DNA of 64,000 bases from JAYYPW01 sp036128855 (GTDB lineage: Bacteria > Pseudomonadota > Gammaproteobacteria > Comchoanobacterales > Comchoanobacteraceae): assembly GCA_036128855.1 (NCBI GenBank), contig JAYYPW010000003.1, forward strand, positions 46,933 through 110,932, in the 5' to 3' direction. Position numbers and translations under genes: made by a program. The notes below the pieces were generated by a model. The model saw nothing but the letters and a program-made list of their open reading frames with translations, ran no database searches and was not told the DNA's origin. How positions within the stretch are numbered: the first letter of the stretch is position 1; every line of letters begins with the position of its first letter. This document shows, piece by piece, positions 8,782 to 17,259 of the stretch.

Positions 8782-10359
8782 ATGAGTGCATTGAAATTTG
8801 TTTTGCAAAATAGCTTTTATTCGGGTAGGTTACCTGGGCTTATAGCTAGCTATCTTTCGTTTTTAGTGCTTGGATTTACCCCAGTTGCTTTAATATTTTT
8901 TAAAAGCATTTATTTTCAAACACTATCTCTAGCATCTCGCAACATGTTTCTTCTCGCCAATCTCTTTTACATAGGCTGTATTGTTACCAGAATCAGCTAT
9001 GATATTTATATTTGCCTGAGGGCAAGCAAATTCACTAACAAACAAGCTAATATCTCCCATAACGTTTTTTTAGAAGTACAAAGACAAAAAAAATCATCAA
9101 ATCAGAAGGCATACCTAAATGACAAGAAGAATCCTAAAGAGTTTTCTGGTGATCACATACTTGATAATACACTAACTCTATATCAATCTATGAATACATT
9201 TGTACAGTCAACACTGCAGTCTTGTTTCTCTGTATTGTCTACCATGATAACACTATATATGCTTGGATATGGCCGATTAGGAGTCCTAGCATGCTGTATA
9301 GCAGGTTCAATTATATACTTTAATTTGATTTTGCAGAAAAGATGGGTGACAGAACAACAAAAGAAAGTAAAAAATCTAAAAGCAAAGTCACGTAATAATA
9401 TTCAGACACGTTTCGAGAACAATCAAAGTCCTACACAGCAAGATTCAGAACAATTAAGTCAATATCTGGCTGAGAGTAATCGTTTACTTAATTATGATGC
9501 GATACGTAATTGGACCTATATTTTCATTAAATATACGTCTGAGTCCTTAATAATGCTTTGCGCTGTTTTATTATTAACGACGTCATTTCCTCTAGAAAGA
9601 AATATCATAGCAGGGAGTGTGATGAGTGCCACATTGCTGTTTAATGTTGCAGGGGTGCTCGCTAGTACAATAATGGACAGTTCTACAGTAATTCGGGATT
9701 TTGATAAATTGGCAGACGCAACGTCTTCCTATCAGAACGTACGAAGCCAAATAACAGCACAATTACGTGATGTAAATACATTTGCAGCATATCATGCCAG
9801 CGTTTTGGCGAAAGATTTCGGCAAAAACTATAGTCCATGGAGTATAATGTGCCGAGATTTACAGAAAAGTATTTCTAACACATTATCTTGCTTATTTTTA
9901 ATACTAAGCATAGTTTCCTTACTTGTACAAACAGGACTTGTAGTACAATCATTGCCGTTTGGAATGCGTTTTGGCCAACATGTGATGTGCAGCCTTATTT
10001 CTGGGGTCTTTACAAAAACAACGAAAAAACTGCCTGACCGACAACAAAGCTATCAGAATGACAGATTGTTTTTTGGGCTAACGGTAGCTGTTATAATCAC
10101 TATGGGATTGAGAGCTACATTATCTCCATCTTTGCAAAGTCTCTCATTGGCATTTTTCACATCCTCTGTTGGGGCAACAAGTATAGCCACGTGGTTGTTG
10201 ATGCCCCAAAAAATGTTGATCAATGGGTCTACTACGAGCTATCACAGCGATAGTGTTAAGCCTAAGGTGGAGGCTATAAAAATGCTTAAGCAGCAGAATA
10301 TATCAGAGATAAATGAAGAAAATATCAGTTCAAACGAGTTGGGGAAATATCCTAATTAA
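8782..10359 (+). CDS. Unrecognised multipass membrane protein, weakly SbmA/ABC-membrane-like
   Basis: A 525-residue protein of unknown function. A strong AAGGAG site six bases before the ATG supports the start. There are hydrophobic segments near residues 10-50, 60-75, 140-185, 245-300, 360-395 and 430-470, with a charged loop (about 82-130) and a glutamine- and lysine-rich loop (about 195-240). The order of an [11 protein letters not shown] segment, two helices, an [13 protein letters not shown] stretch, two more helices and a FDKLADA segment recalls the membrane domain of SbmA/BacA and ABC_membrane_2 proteins. No Walker motif or nucleotide-binding domain is present. This resemblance is my pattern reading and is weak. 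The gene ends convergently with ndk, overlapping it by 8 bp. Confidence 0.6.
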   Translation: MSALKFVLQNSFYSGRLPGLIASYLSFLVLGFTPVALIFFKSIYFQTLSLASRNMFLLANLFYIGCIVTRISYDIYICLRASKFTNKQANISHNVFLEVQRQKKSSNQKAYLNDKKNPKEFSGDHILDNTLTLYQSMNTFVQSTLQSCFSVLSTMITLYMLGYGRLGVLACCIAGSIIYFNLILQKRWVTEQQKKVKNLKAKSRNNIQTRFENNQSPTQQDSEQLSQYLAESNRLLNYDAIRNWTYIFIKYTSESLIMLCAVLLLTTSFPLERNIIAGSVMSATLLFNVAGVLASTIMDSSTVIRDFDKLADATSSYQNVRSQITAQLRDVNTFAAYHASVLAKDFGKNYSPWSIMCRDLQKSISNTLSCLFLILSIVSLLVQTGLVVQSLPFGMRFGQHVMCSLISGVFTKTTKKLPDRQQSYQNDRLFFGLTVAVIITMGLRATLSPSLQSLSLAFFTSSVGATSIATWLLMPQKMLINGSTTSYHSDSVKPKVEAIKMLKQQNISEINEENISSNELGKYPN

Positions 10360-10771
10360 CTTCAGGGAAAAAGAAGTTAATCTCGATTTTAGCATTCTCT
10401 AGACTATCAGATCCATGAACAGAATTTTCACCAATAGAGAGAGCCAAGTCGTGTCTGATAGTGCCACATAGAGCGTCTGATGGGTTTGTTGCGCCCATGA
10501 TTTCACGATTTTTTCGTACAGCATCTGGGCCTTCAAGTACAATAAGCACCACAGGCGCTGAAGAGATATAGGTTACAAGCTCATCGTAAAAAGGGCGAGC
10601 TTTATGCACTGCATAGAATGTTTCTGCTTGTTTGCGACTCAAATGCTCAAGACGCATTGCTCGGATGTAAAGACCTGATTTTTCGAAGCGAGTAATGATC
10701 TCACCAATGAGATGGCGATTTACTGCATCAGGTTTGATGATAGAAAGGGTTTTTTCGACTTGACTAGCCAT
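10352..10771 (-). CDS. ndk: Nucleoside diphosphate kinase
   Basis: Cytosolic enzyme that equilibrates NTP and NDP pools through a phosphohistidine. The 139 residues match the small bacterial type. [10 protein letters not shown] at the N-terminus, the [16 protein letters not shown] segment, REIMGATNP and the active-site [10 protein letters not shown] with the phosphorylated histidine at about residue 119 are all intact. It is encoded alone on the minus strand between two unknown membrane-protein genes and overlaps the 3' end of one of them by 8 bp. Confidence 0.97.
   Translation of the reverse strand: MASQVEKTLSIIKPDAVNRHLIGEIITRFEKSGLYIRAMRLEHLSRKQAETFYAVHKARPFYDELVTYISSAPVVLIVLEGPDAVRKNREIMGATNPSDALCGTIRHDLALSIGENSVHGSDSLENAKIEINFFFPEVN
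10355..10381. repeat. Perfect 9-bp inverted repeat over the convergent stops of ndk and its neighbour
   Basis: ATTAACTTC (10355-10363) and GAAGTTAAT (10373-10381) flank a 9-nt loop and include both stop codons. It could act as a hairpin ending both transcripts, although no long T-tract follows on either side. Confidence 0.5.
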
Positions 10772-10853
10772 GTAGTAATCCTAATAAAATATCACGTATG
10801 CTAACACTTGGACCACAATCAAGCAATATAGTTAGATAAATTGTTTACTCTAG

Positions 10854-10882
10854 TTGTAAGATTTACATAGCTCGTTTATGAT
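10854..10882 (+). promoter_or_regulatory. Candidate sigma-70 promoter for the small membrane protein at 10916
   Basis: TTGTAA (10854-10859), 17-bp spacer, TATGAT (10877-10882); four and five of six consensus bases. It is placed 33 bp before the start codon. Confidence 0.45.
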
Positions 10883-10915
10883 TATCAGATTAATAATGTA
10901 AGATTTAGTCAAGTC

Positions 10916-11422
10916 ATGCAGGTTTTCCTATCAGCCCTAATCAATTTGCAGTCGAATTTATTAAATTATCTCAAGTTTATGATGCAATCACTAGTGAGGT
11001 TTACCTATCAACTGATTTGTGGTGAAAAGTCATTCTCACTCGCATTTGCCAGCCTTTTGGTGTTTTATCTTGTTATTAACTGGAGTTTAATCTTAGGCTG
11101 TTCAATACTAACGCAATATGATGATAGCTTGACTATTACAAGAGGCGACTTTTATTTAATGCAAGCACCTTTTTTCTGTTTTGCGTGTTACATACTCTGG
11201 ATTCATACTAAAAATATAGATAGTAAGTTTGGACGTTTCTTGGTAAAAACAGCAGTTATTATCTACTGTTATATAACAGCAGGTTCTATATTCGTATCAT
11301 TAGATTTGTTCGAAGGCTTACCCAATCAAAAACAACTACATGAAACGCTTGTATTCCCTTTAAAAGTTGATAAAAACGCAGATACACGTGTAGCACTACA
11401 CTACACTGAGAGCTTGAACTAA
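10916..11422 (+). CDS. Small hypothetical membrane protein
   Basis: A 168-residue protein I do not recognise. It has three or four hydrophobic segments (about residues 40-62, 78-97 and 109-130) and a soluble C-terminal tail of about 35 residues. No cysteine pair, signal peptidase site or enzymatic motif stands out. A later in-frame ATG at 10979 is an alternative start. Its last 27 bp overlap the 3' end of the convergent cysteine desulfurase gene. A plausible promoter lies upstream at 10854-10882, which supports it as a real gene. Confidence 0.55.
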   Translation: MQVFLSALINLQSNLLNYLKFMMQSLVRFTYQLICGEKSFSLAFASLLVFYLVINWSLILGCSILTQYDDSLTITRGDFYLMQAPFFCFACYILWIHTKNIDSKFGRFLVKTAVIIYCYITAGSIFVSLDLFEGLPNQKQLHETLVFPLKVDKNADTRVALHYTESLN

Positions 11423-12514
11423 TAAACGTACCTCATCAAGTGAGTTGAAACGACTCAAGCCAATACGCAGGCTACGAAGCTGAATGTCTAAAGGTATACC
11501 CATTGCAGTTAAAACATGCGAGTGTCCTTGCTTATTACAGCTTGATGCTTGTGATAGAGTATAATAGTTGCGTAAACGGCTACATTCGGATTCTGTGACA
11601 TGCGCTGGCAATGCAATATTTACATTGTGAGGGACTCGATGTACTGTATCACCGTGCCAAATATAACTACTAGGTAGGTTAGATTGAGTAAATTGAAAAA
11701 GTTCATAAACTTTTTCCAGATTTTTTTCATAGTCTCTGTTTGCAATAGTAAATGCTTTTGCCATGCCGACAATTAATGCGGTTGGAAGTGTGCCTGGTCG
11801 ATATGCATTGTAATGACTTGATCCTGGTATTTGTTTGATTAAGCGGCGTTTAGGTTTACCGCTCCTGTAGAGGGCGCCAATGCCTTGAGGGCCATGACAT
11901 TTATGAGCAGAAAAGCTTGCAAAGTCTATAGCGAGGCTGTTGAGATTTAGTCTGCATTTACCGATAGTTTGAGCAGCATCTACATGTAATAAAACCCCAT
12001 GTTTTTGGCAGAGGGTAGATATTTGTTCAAGATTATGGATAACACCTGTTTCATTATTAATATGCATTACAGTTAATAACAGAGTATTATCATTGATTGT
12101 ATGAGATAAAAGATCATAGTCTATATGGCCACTCGGAAGTACAGGTAAGATACTAATTGTAAACCCCTGTTTCTCTAGAGCGCTCAAACATGCAAGCGTA
12201 GCAGAGTGCTCGGTTGCAAAGCTTATGATATGTTTTTTTTGCTGTGAATACGCATTAGCCACACCATGTAAAGCAAGATGGATTGATTCAGTTGCACCTG
12301 AAGTAAAGGTGAGATCATCATCTCCATCTGCAGATAGAGTGTGTAAAACATCATGCTTAGCCTGTGTAATAAGGTCTCGACATTTTTGGCCCATCACATG
12401 ATCACTTGCGTGGTTTGCACAGTAATCTTTTGTCTGCCAGCAGTTAAGCATTGTAGCTATAACTTCAGGATCAACAAGAGTAGATGCCATATTGTCAAAA
12501 TAAAAATGCGTCAT
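11396..12514 (-). CDS. Cysteine desulfurase (NifS/IscS-type class V aminotransferase)
   Basis: PLP enzyme that removes sulfur from cysteine as an enzyme persulfide for Fe-S clusters or tRNA thiolation. It has 372 residues against about 404 in IscS. The N-terminal FDNMAST (usual YLDNAAT), TSGATESIHLAL, the substrate-stacking histidine in TEHSA (about 104), HVDAAQTIG and the PLP-binding lysine in FSAHKCHGP (about 205) are present. The mobile-loop cysteine lies at about 326 in SSCNKQG. That loop is shorter than in E. coli IscS. It lies 53 bp downstream of trmJ, as iscS does in E. coli, but no iscR, iscU or hscBA genes follow. It may be a NifS-like paralogue. Confidence 0.85.
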   Translation of the reverse strand: MTHFYFDNMASTLVDPEVIATMLNCWQTKDYCANHASDHVMGQKCRDLITQAKHDVLHTLSADGDDDLTFTSGATESIHLALHGVANAYSQQKKHIISFATEHSATLACLSALEKQGFTISILPVLPSGHIDYDLLSHTINDNTLLLTVMHINNETGVIHNLEQISTLCQKHGVLLHVDAAQTIGKCRLNLNSLAIDFASFSAHKCHGPQGIGALYRSGKPKRRLIKQIPGSSHYNAYRPGTLPTALIVGMAKAFTIANRDYEKNLEKVYELFQFTQSNLPSSYIWHGDTVHRVPHNVNIALPAHVTESECSRLRNYYTLSQASSCNKQGHSHVLTAMGIPLDIQLRSLRIGLSRFNSLDEVRLLVQALSVV

Positions 12515-12567
12515 AAAATAGCTGATTTTATTTATATATTATCATAAAGTATAATAAAATCATAATG

Positions 12568-13281
12568 TTATTTTCCATTATGTAGTTGTTTTAGAATGCC
12601 ACACAACAAATCTGCTTCATCATTATCAAGTTGCGCACGGTGAAGTATATCAAGGACTTTACTGAGGCTACTTTGTGGGTTTTGAATATTGATAAGTTTA
12701 GATCCAGCGAGTAGCTGTTCTAAACGATATATAATAGCAGCTTTTTTTTCATGTGAAGCTACATTTTTAGTAGGTAAAGAAAAAGGTTTTGGTGATCTCT
12801 CATAAGTTGATACTAGATATGCAATTATCTGAACTGCTTGAGATAAGTTTAGCGAATGATAATCTGGATTTGTAGGAATAATTATTTGTGAGTGACATAA
12901 AGATAATGCAGCATTATCTAGGCCAGTACGTTCATTTCCAAAAAGAAATGCCAACTGATTAGAGGGGGTGATTTGAGAAAATACCTCGTTAAGTTGAGTT
13001 GAGAGGAGTATTTTTCTTTTATCCGTTCTAGGCCTTGCACTCAAGCCAAAGACTAAGTGGCAATCTGACAAAGCTTGGTTAAGGTCTGGGTATGTTTTGG
13101 CATGAAAAAGTATATCATCCGCACCGCATGCCATTGCATAGGCATCACTAGAATTATGATCCACACAGTCAATTAGACGTAGGTCGGAGAGATTCATGGT
13201 TTTCATAGCGCGTGCTACAGAACCAATATTCCCAGGATGAGAGGTCTGGTGGAGACATATAGCGACTTTATTATTAATCAT
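12568..13281 (-). CDS. trmJ: tRNA (cytidine/uridine-2'-O-)-methyltransferase TrmJ
   Basis: SPOUT-fold methyltransferase of the TrmH family that 2'-O-methylates position 32 of several tRNAs. I begin at the ATG at 13281 (MINNKVAICLHQT), which overlaps the suhB stop by 8 bp; a longer version would extend 96 bp into suhB. The 237 residues contain the family's PGNIGSVARAMKTM (motif 1), FLFGNERTGL (motif 2) and IIIPTNPDYHSLNLSQAVQII (motif 3, the knot). The suhB-trmJ-cysteine desulfurase neighbourhood parallels the enterobacterial suhB/trmJ/iscR/iscS region, which supports TrmJ over TrmH or RlmB. Confidence 0.9.
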   Translation of the reverse strand: MINNKVAICLHQTSHPGNIGSVARAMKTMNLSDLRLIDCVDHNSSDAYAMACGADDILFHAKTYPDLNQALSDCHLVFGLSARPRTDKRKILLSTQLNEVFSQITPSNQLAFLFGNERTGLDNAALSLCHSQIIIPTNPDYHSLNLSQAVQIIAYLVSTYERSPKPFSLPTKNVASHEKKAAIIYRLEQLLAGSKLINIQNPQSSLSKVLDILHRAQLDNDEADLLCGILKQLHNGK

Positions 13282-14035
13282 CTTGTAATTGGTGATAAAA
13301 GCTTTTTGTAAGGAGTCCTGGAGGAGAAAAGATGCAAAAAACTGATCCATCTTCTTGATTAAAAAATCTCCCAACACTTCCTGACTCTTGAGCTATCAGG
13401 TGCGCTGCAGCGATTGAGTGCTTAGTAAACCCATTTCCTAGGAGGCAGGCTAGTCGACCACTGGCATGATAAGCAACTGACAAAGTAAAACAGCCTAGCT
13501 GACGCTGAGGCATGCATGCAACAGCTTTAGGCATCTTATCTTGTAGTATAGAAAAGATACTATTGGCATTGTGTAGGCCTAAGCAGGGAGTACTACCAGA
13601 CTTGGATGACCAAATACGGATTTTCTTTCCATTCAGTTGCGCACCAGAACCTAAGGAAGCGGAAAATAACTCGTCAGTAACTGGTGCATAAATGGCACTG
13701 ATAGTAGGCTTGCCGTTGACATAAAGTAATAAAGATAATGTGAAAAGACCAATACCTGATAAGAAGTTATCAAAACCATCTATAGGTTCAATAGCCCAAA
13801 CGTAGGCTTCTTGTGGAATAGCCTTATCTCCCTGAGGCACTATATGATGATCTGGGTAAGCTTGTATGAGAGAGGCGAACATCGTTTGGTAGATATCCTC
13901 ATGCGCACTAGACATCCAGCCATTTTTACCAGGGAACATAATACGATCGGGTCTGTCATGAAAAGCTAGAGCGCGTTTAGCACCTAATCTAAGTGCAGTT
14001 TGCATATTGCGTAAGCAGGCATGAGAATTTAACAT
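13274..14035 (-). CDS. suhB: Inositol-monophosphatase-family protein SuhB, catalytic residues altered
   Basis: A 253-residue member of the IMPase superfamily, named by its fold signature and position before trmJ. In E. coli SuhB has weak phosphatase activity but also works with NusA in rRNA antitermination, where catalysis is not needed. Here the metal-site motifs are eroded. The expected GEE reads QGD (about 68-70), DPLDGTTNF reads EPIDGFDNF (83-91) and WDxAAG reads HSIAAA (206-211), so the aspartate that binds the metals and activates water is a serine. Phosphatase activity is therefore unlikely. The rest of the fold (LGSGAQLNGKKIRI, the LAC and SGRLAC strands) is kept, which argues against a pseudogene. 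Confidence 0.8.
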   Translation of the reverse strand: MLNSHACLRNMQTALRLGAKRALAFHDRPDRIMFPGKNGWMSSAHEDIYQTMFASLIQAYPDHHIVPQGDKAIPQEAYVWAIEPIDGFDNFLSGIGLFTLSLLLYVNGKPTISAIYAPVTDELFSASLGSGAQLNGKKIRIWSSKSGSTPCLGLHNANSIFSILQDKMPKAVACMPQRQLGCFTLSVAYHASGRLACLLGNGFTKHSIAAAHLIAQESGSVGRFFNQEDGSVFCIFSPPGLLTKSFYHQLQDD

Positions 14036-14135
14036 AATAATATCCTATATATTTCCTTAATTTCCTTTCAATGAGTATATAGTATGCGCTACAGGATGAA
14101 AAGGTGTTCGTTCACGTAGCTAGGTATACAGTAGA

Positions 14136-15059
14136 CTAATTCCCTTCTAAAACCTGATACTCTTCTCGTCTTTGTATAGGGGTGAGTAGCGAGTCTGCTT
14201 GTAGCCCAAGTAATACAGCAAGTGCACCAGCTACGTAAATGCTTGAATAAGTGCCAACGATGATACCAATAGCTAAAGATAAAGAAAACCCCCATAAAGA
14301 TGGTCCTCCAAACACACATAAAGACAAAACAGCCAGAAATGTAAGTCCAGAAGTGATAATTGTTCTTGAGAGTGTTTCATTAATAGCAGTATCTACAACA
14401 ACACTAACTTCTGCATAAGGGTTTTTTGTGAAATTTTCTTTTATTCGATCATAGACTACAATAGTATCATTTAAAGAATAACCCAGAATCGTTAATACAC
14501 CAGCAAGGGTAATTAGATCAAACTCAATCTGTAAGAGAGAAAATATACCTAGAGTAACTATTGGGTCATGTAACAAAGCAACGATTGCAGAAACTGCGAA
14601 GCGGTATTCAAAGCGAAGTGCAATATAAATCATAGTAAACAGAAGTGCAAAAACTATAGCATTAACACCACCAAGTAGGAGCTCCTCACCAACTTGTGGG
14701 CCGATATAACTATTGTGATCCAAAGTCGCTTCCGGAAAAAGTTGCATGATGGATTCAATTTGTAGTTTGTCTTCGGTATCTGATAGGGGTAGTTTAATCA
14801 GTACTTTCTGAGATCCACCTAGCATTTGCACGCCTGCTTGTTTTCTCCCAGTAGGAAGTTTGCTACGAATATATTCCGTGCTCACATTCTGCGGGAAAGA
14901 AAGTGTAAGCATATTACCCCCAGTAAAATCTAAGCTTAGTGATAAGCCTCGGTAAGTAACACAAAGAATAGACAATAGGAGTATGGTAATAGATAAAATA
15001 AACGCATTATTCTTCATACGCATAAAGGGTATGTGCGTGCTAGCACGAAAAAATTCCAT
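14136..15059 (-). CDS. secF: Protein translocase subunit SecF
   Basis: Inner-membrane partner of SecD that uses the proton gradient to help pull exported proteins into the periplasm. The 307 residues have six transmembrane segments with a periplasmic domain between the first two. Family motifs are clear: LDFTGGNMLTL after helix 1, IGPQVGEELL before helix 2, LRFEYRFAVSAIVALLHD (split LRFEYRF and ALLHD), ILGYSLNDTIVVYDRIKEN in helix 4 and TLSRTIITSG. It starts 11 bp after secD, in an operon with it. A 100-bp gap with no apparent gene separates it from suhB downstream. Confidence 0.96.
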   Translation of the reverse strand: MEFFRASTHIPFMRMKNNAFILSITILLLSILCVTYRGLSLSLDFTGGNMLTLSFPQNVSTEYIRSKLPTGRKQAGVQMLGGSQKVLIKLPLSDTEDKLQIESIMQLFPEATLDHNSYIGPQVGEELLLGGVNAIVFALLFTMIYIALRFEYRFAVSAIVALLHDPIVTLGIFSLLQIEFDLITLAGVLTILGYSLNDTIVVYDRIKENFTKNPYAEVSVVVDTAINETLSRTIITSGLTFLAVLSLCVFGGPSLWGFSLSLAIGIIVGTYSSIYVAGALAVLLGLQADSLLTPIQRREEYQVLEGN

Positions 15060-15070
15060 ATTAACTCCTA

Positions 15071-16891
15071 TTAAATACCAATTGCGTAGTGGAGATTACG
15101 CATATATGGGAAAATGGACCAACTTATAATTCGAGTGACGTATACAGAAGTAAACATTGAAGCAGCGATACCAATAATTAGGGTAACAGCAAAACCTTTG
15201 ATCATACCAGAACTTAGAGTGAACAAAACAAGAGAAACAATTAAGGTTGTTATATTGGCATCAAATATCGTAGCGAATGCTTTTTCATAACCAGAAGTAA
15301 GCGCGTCTTTCGCAGATGCGCCAAGTCTTAGTTCCTCCCGGATGCGTTCATTGATTAGAACATTAGCATCAACGGCCATCCCTACAGTTAGGACTATCGC
15401 AGCCATAGCAGGAAGTGTTAGTGTTGCAGATAGCCAGGAGAGTAAACACACAATACTCAGTAAATTAAGTAAAAGGGCGATATTAGCAATTACACCGAAA
15501 TAACGGTAGTAGGTCACCATAAATAGCATTATCAGAGCGAATCCGACAACAATAGAAAAAATACCCTTCTGGATATTTTCTGCACCAAGGCTTGGGCCAA
15601 TAGTCATTTCTTGAACTATATCAACGGGTGCGGCTAGAGAGCCTGAGCGAAGTAGTAAGGAAAGCGTTTCAGTTTCTGCATAAGAGCGCATGCCGGAGAT
15701 AACAAAAGCTTGCCGTAATGGCTGTTGGATTACGGGTGCACTTATAATACGTTTGGTTTGAGCTCTTTCACCGCTTTGCTCATCTATCTCATTGGATAGC
15801 AAAATAATAGCGAGTTGGTCGCCAACATGCGATTTAGTAGCCTGATAGAAACTTTCCTCACCACCACCGCCAAGCTGTATTTGTACAACAGGCTTGCCTT
15901 CTTGGCTACTAGCTGTCGCGTAGGTAATTGAATCTCCTGCTAAGACTGAATCTCGATAGACAACTAGTGGAGCTCCTGAATCGGTGTATAAAACTTCATA
16001 ATTTCTGAGCCCAGTTGATTTAGCCTCGTTTATATCTACATTGTTTGCAACGAATTGAAAGCTAAGTGATGCTGTATTACCTAGAATACTCTTTGCGTGC
16101 TCAATGTCTTGGATTCCAGGTAGGTCGATGCTTATTTGTCCTTCACCTTGTTTTTGAACAACTGCCTCACTTAGGCCTAATTCATTTACTCTGCGTTCTA
16201 TGGATTCAAGAGTTTTGTTAAGTATGTACTCAGACTTTTGCTGAACACTACTGAGCTTTGGTGATAACAATAAAGAATTATCTGTACGTTCTATCTGTAA
16301 TGCAGAGAATCCAGTTTCAAGACTTTTAGATGCCTGATCAAGGACCGTATCGTTGATAAAAGATAAGGTGAACATGTTGTTACTACGGTTTACGCCGCGG
16401 TACGGTATACCTTGTTTACGTAAATGGAGGAGTACTTCACGCTCAGGTATATCTTTCGTGTTAGATAAAGCTTGATGTGTGTCAACTTGAACTAAGAGAT
16501 GCACACCACCTCGCAAATCTAAGCCAAGTTTCATGGGTTTTAAGCCAAGATTTTGCATCCATTTGGGTGTGCTTTCAACCAGGGCTAAGCTAGCATGTAC
16601 ACTAAATGGTAGAGTTTTATCTAGCCAGGACTTTGCCTGCATTTGTTCATCTACAGTAGAAAAGGCACAATACATATTATCAGACTCTGAGCTATAACAA
16701 TTCGGTTTGAAGTTCAGAAAGTCAGGTGACTCAAGCACTTTCAAGACGGGTTTTCGTACAACAGGATCACTGGGTATAGAAAGACTAATAGCTGGTTTAT
16801 CAGGATATAAATTAGGAACGCTGTAAAGTAATGAAATAGCAAAGGCTACTATTATCAAGCTATAGTGCCCCCAGGCAAAGCGAAGCAACAT
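15071..16891 (-). CDS. secD: Protein translocase subunit SecD
   Basis: Large subunit of the SecDF protein-export motor, 606 residues. The N-terminal helix is followed by LGLDLRGGVHLLVQVD, a large periplasmic P1 domain, the conserved DLPGIQDIEHAKSILG segment and five C-terminal helices. Those carry GMAVDANVLINERIREEL (the proton-path aspartate region) and ATIFDANITTLIV. All core motifs are intact. Upstream is tRNA-Leu(CAA), 49 bp away and in the same direction. The usual tgt-yajC genes are not adjacent, so the secDF pair has been separated from its common gammaproteobacterial context. Confidence 0.97.
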   Translation of the reverse strand: MLLRFAWGHYSLIIVAFAISLLYSVPNLYPDKPAISLSIPSDPVVRKPVLKVLESPDFLNFKPNCYSSESDNMYCAFSTVDEQMQAKSWLDKTLPFSVHASLALVESTPKWMQNLGLKPMKLGLDLRGGVHLLVQVDTHQALSNTKDIPEREVLLHLRKQGIPYRGVNRSNNMFTLSFINDTVLDQASKSLETGFSALQIERTDNSLLLSPKLSSVQQKSEYILNKTLESIERRVNELGLSEAVVQKQGEGQISIDLPGIQDIEHAKSILGNTASLSFQFVANNVDINEAKSTGLRNYEVLYTDSGAPLVVYRDSVLAGDSITYATASSQEGKPVVQIQLGGGGEESFYQATKSHVGDQLAIILLSNEIDEQSGERAQTKRIISAPVIQQPLRQAFVISGMRSYAETETLSLLLRSGSLAAPVDIVQEMTIGPSLGAENIQKGIFSIVVGFALIMLFMVTYYRYFGVIANIALLLNLLSIVCLLSWLSATLTLPAMAAIVLTVGMAVDANVLINERIREELRLGASAKDALTSGYEKAFATIFDANITTLIVSLVLFTLSSGMIKGFAVTLIIGIAASMFTSVYVTRIISWSIFPYMRNLHYAIGI

Positions 16892-16940
16892 TTATAGGTC
16901 CCCATAGTCTAAAGTTAATCTCTGCATACACAGCTGAGCA

Positions 16941-17024
16941 TACCGAGGGTCGGACTCGAACCGACACGGTGTTACCACCACCAGATTTTGAGTCTGGCGC
17001 GTCTACCAGTTTCGCCACCCCGGC
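16941..17024 (-). tRNA. tRNA-Leu (anticodon CAA)
   Basis: On the minus strand an 84-nt cloverleaf begins GCCGGGGTGGCGAAA and ends with CCTCGGT plus discriminator A. The anticodon stem CCAGA/TCTGG holds the loop CTCAAAA, giving CAA (decodes UUG). It has the long variable arm of class II tRNAs and a TTCGAGT T-loop. The 3' CCA is not encoded; TGC follows. It lies 49 bp upstream of secD and may share its transcript. Confidence 0.95.
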
Positions 17025-17117
17025 ATTAAGTATGCCCATCTTACAACAATAGCTTGAATAAATATAGAGTAATACAAAAAAAATGATTATATTCATTGAG
17101 TCAGAGGCACTATCAAG

Positions 17118-17222
17118 ATGGTTTCACGAAATATTGATACAAATATACAATGTCCGTATTCTGCTGAAGAGAAAGATTATCACATGCAGAGAGAAGCAAT
17201 TGATCTTGCAAGAGTAAAGTAA
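17118..17222 (+). CDS. Possible small ORF upstream of the U-box-like gene
   Basis: ATG to TAA, 34 residues, hydrophilic (begins MVSRNIDTN). A GAGG sequence lies about 10 bases before the ATG. It ends 37 bp before the next gene and could be a leader or a relic of an older gene; no family is recognised and it may be chance. Confidence 0.2.
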   Translation: MVSRNIDTNIQCPYSAEEKDYHMQREAIDLARVK

Positions 17223-17259
17223 GTAGTTTAAAGTGATCACATTTATAGCTGAAATTACT

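Noticed and set aside
16860..17096. Minus-strand frame of 78 codons
   Set aside because: It reads straight through the tRNA-Leu(CAA) gene and the secD start region.
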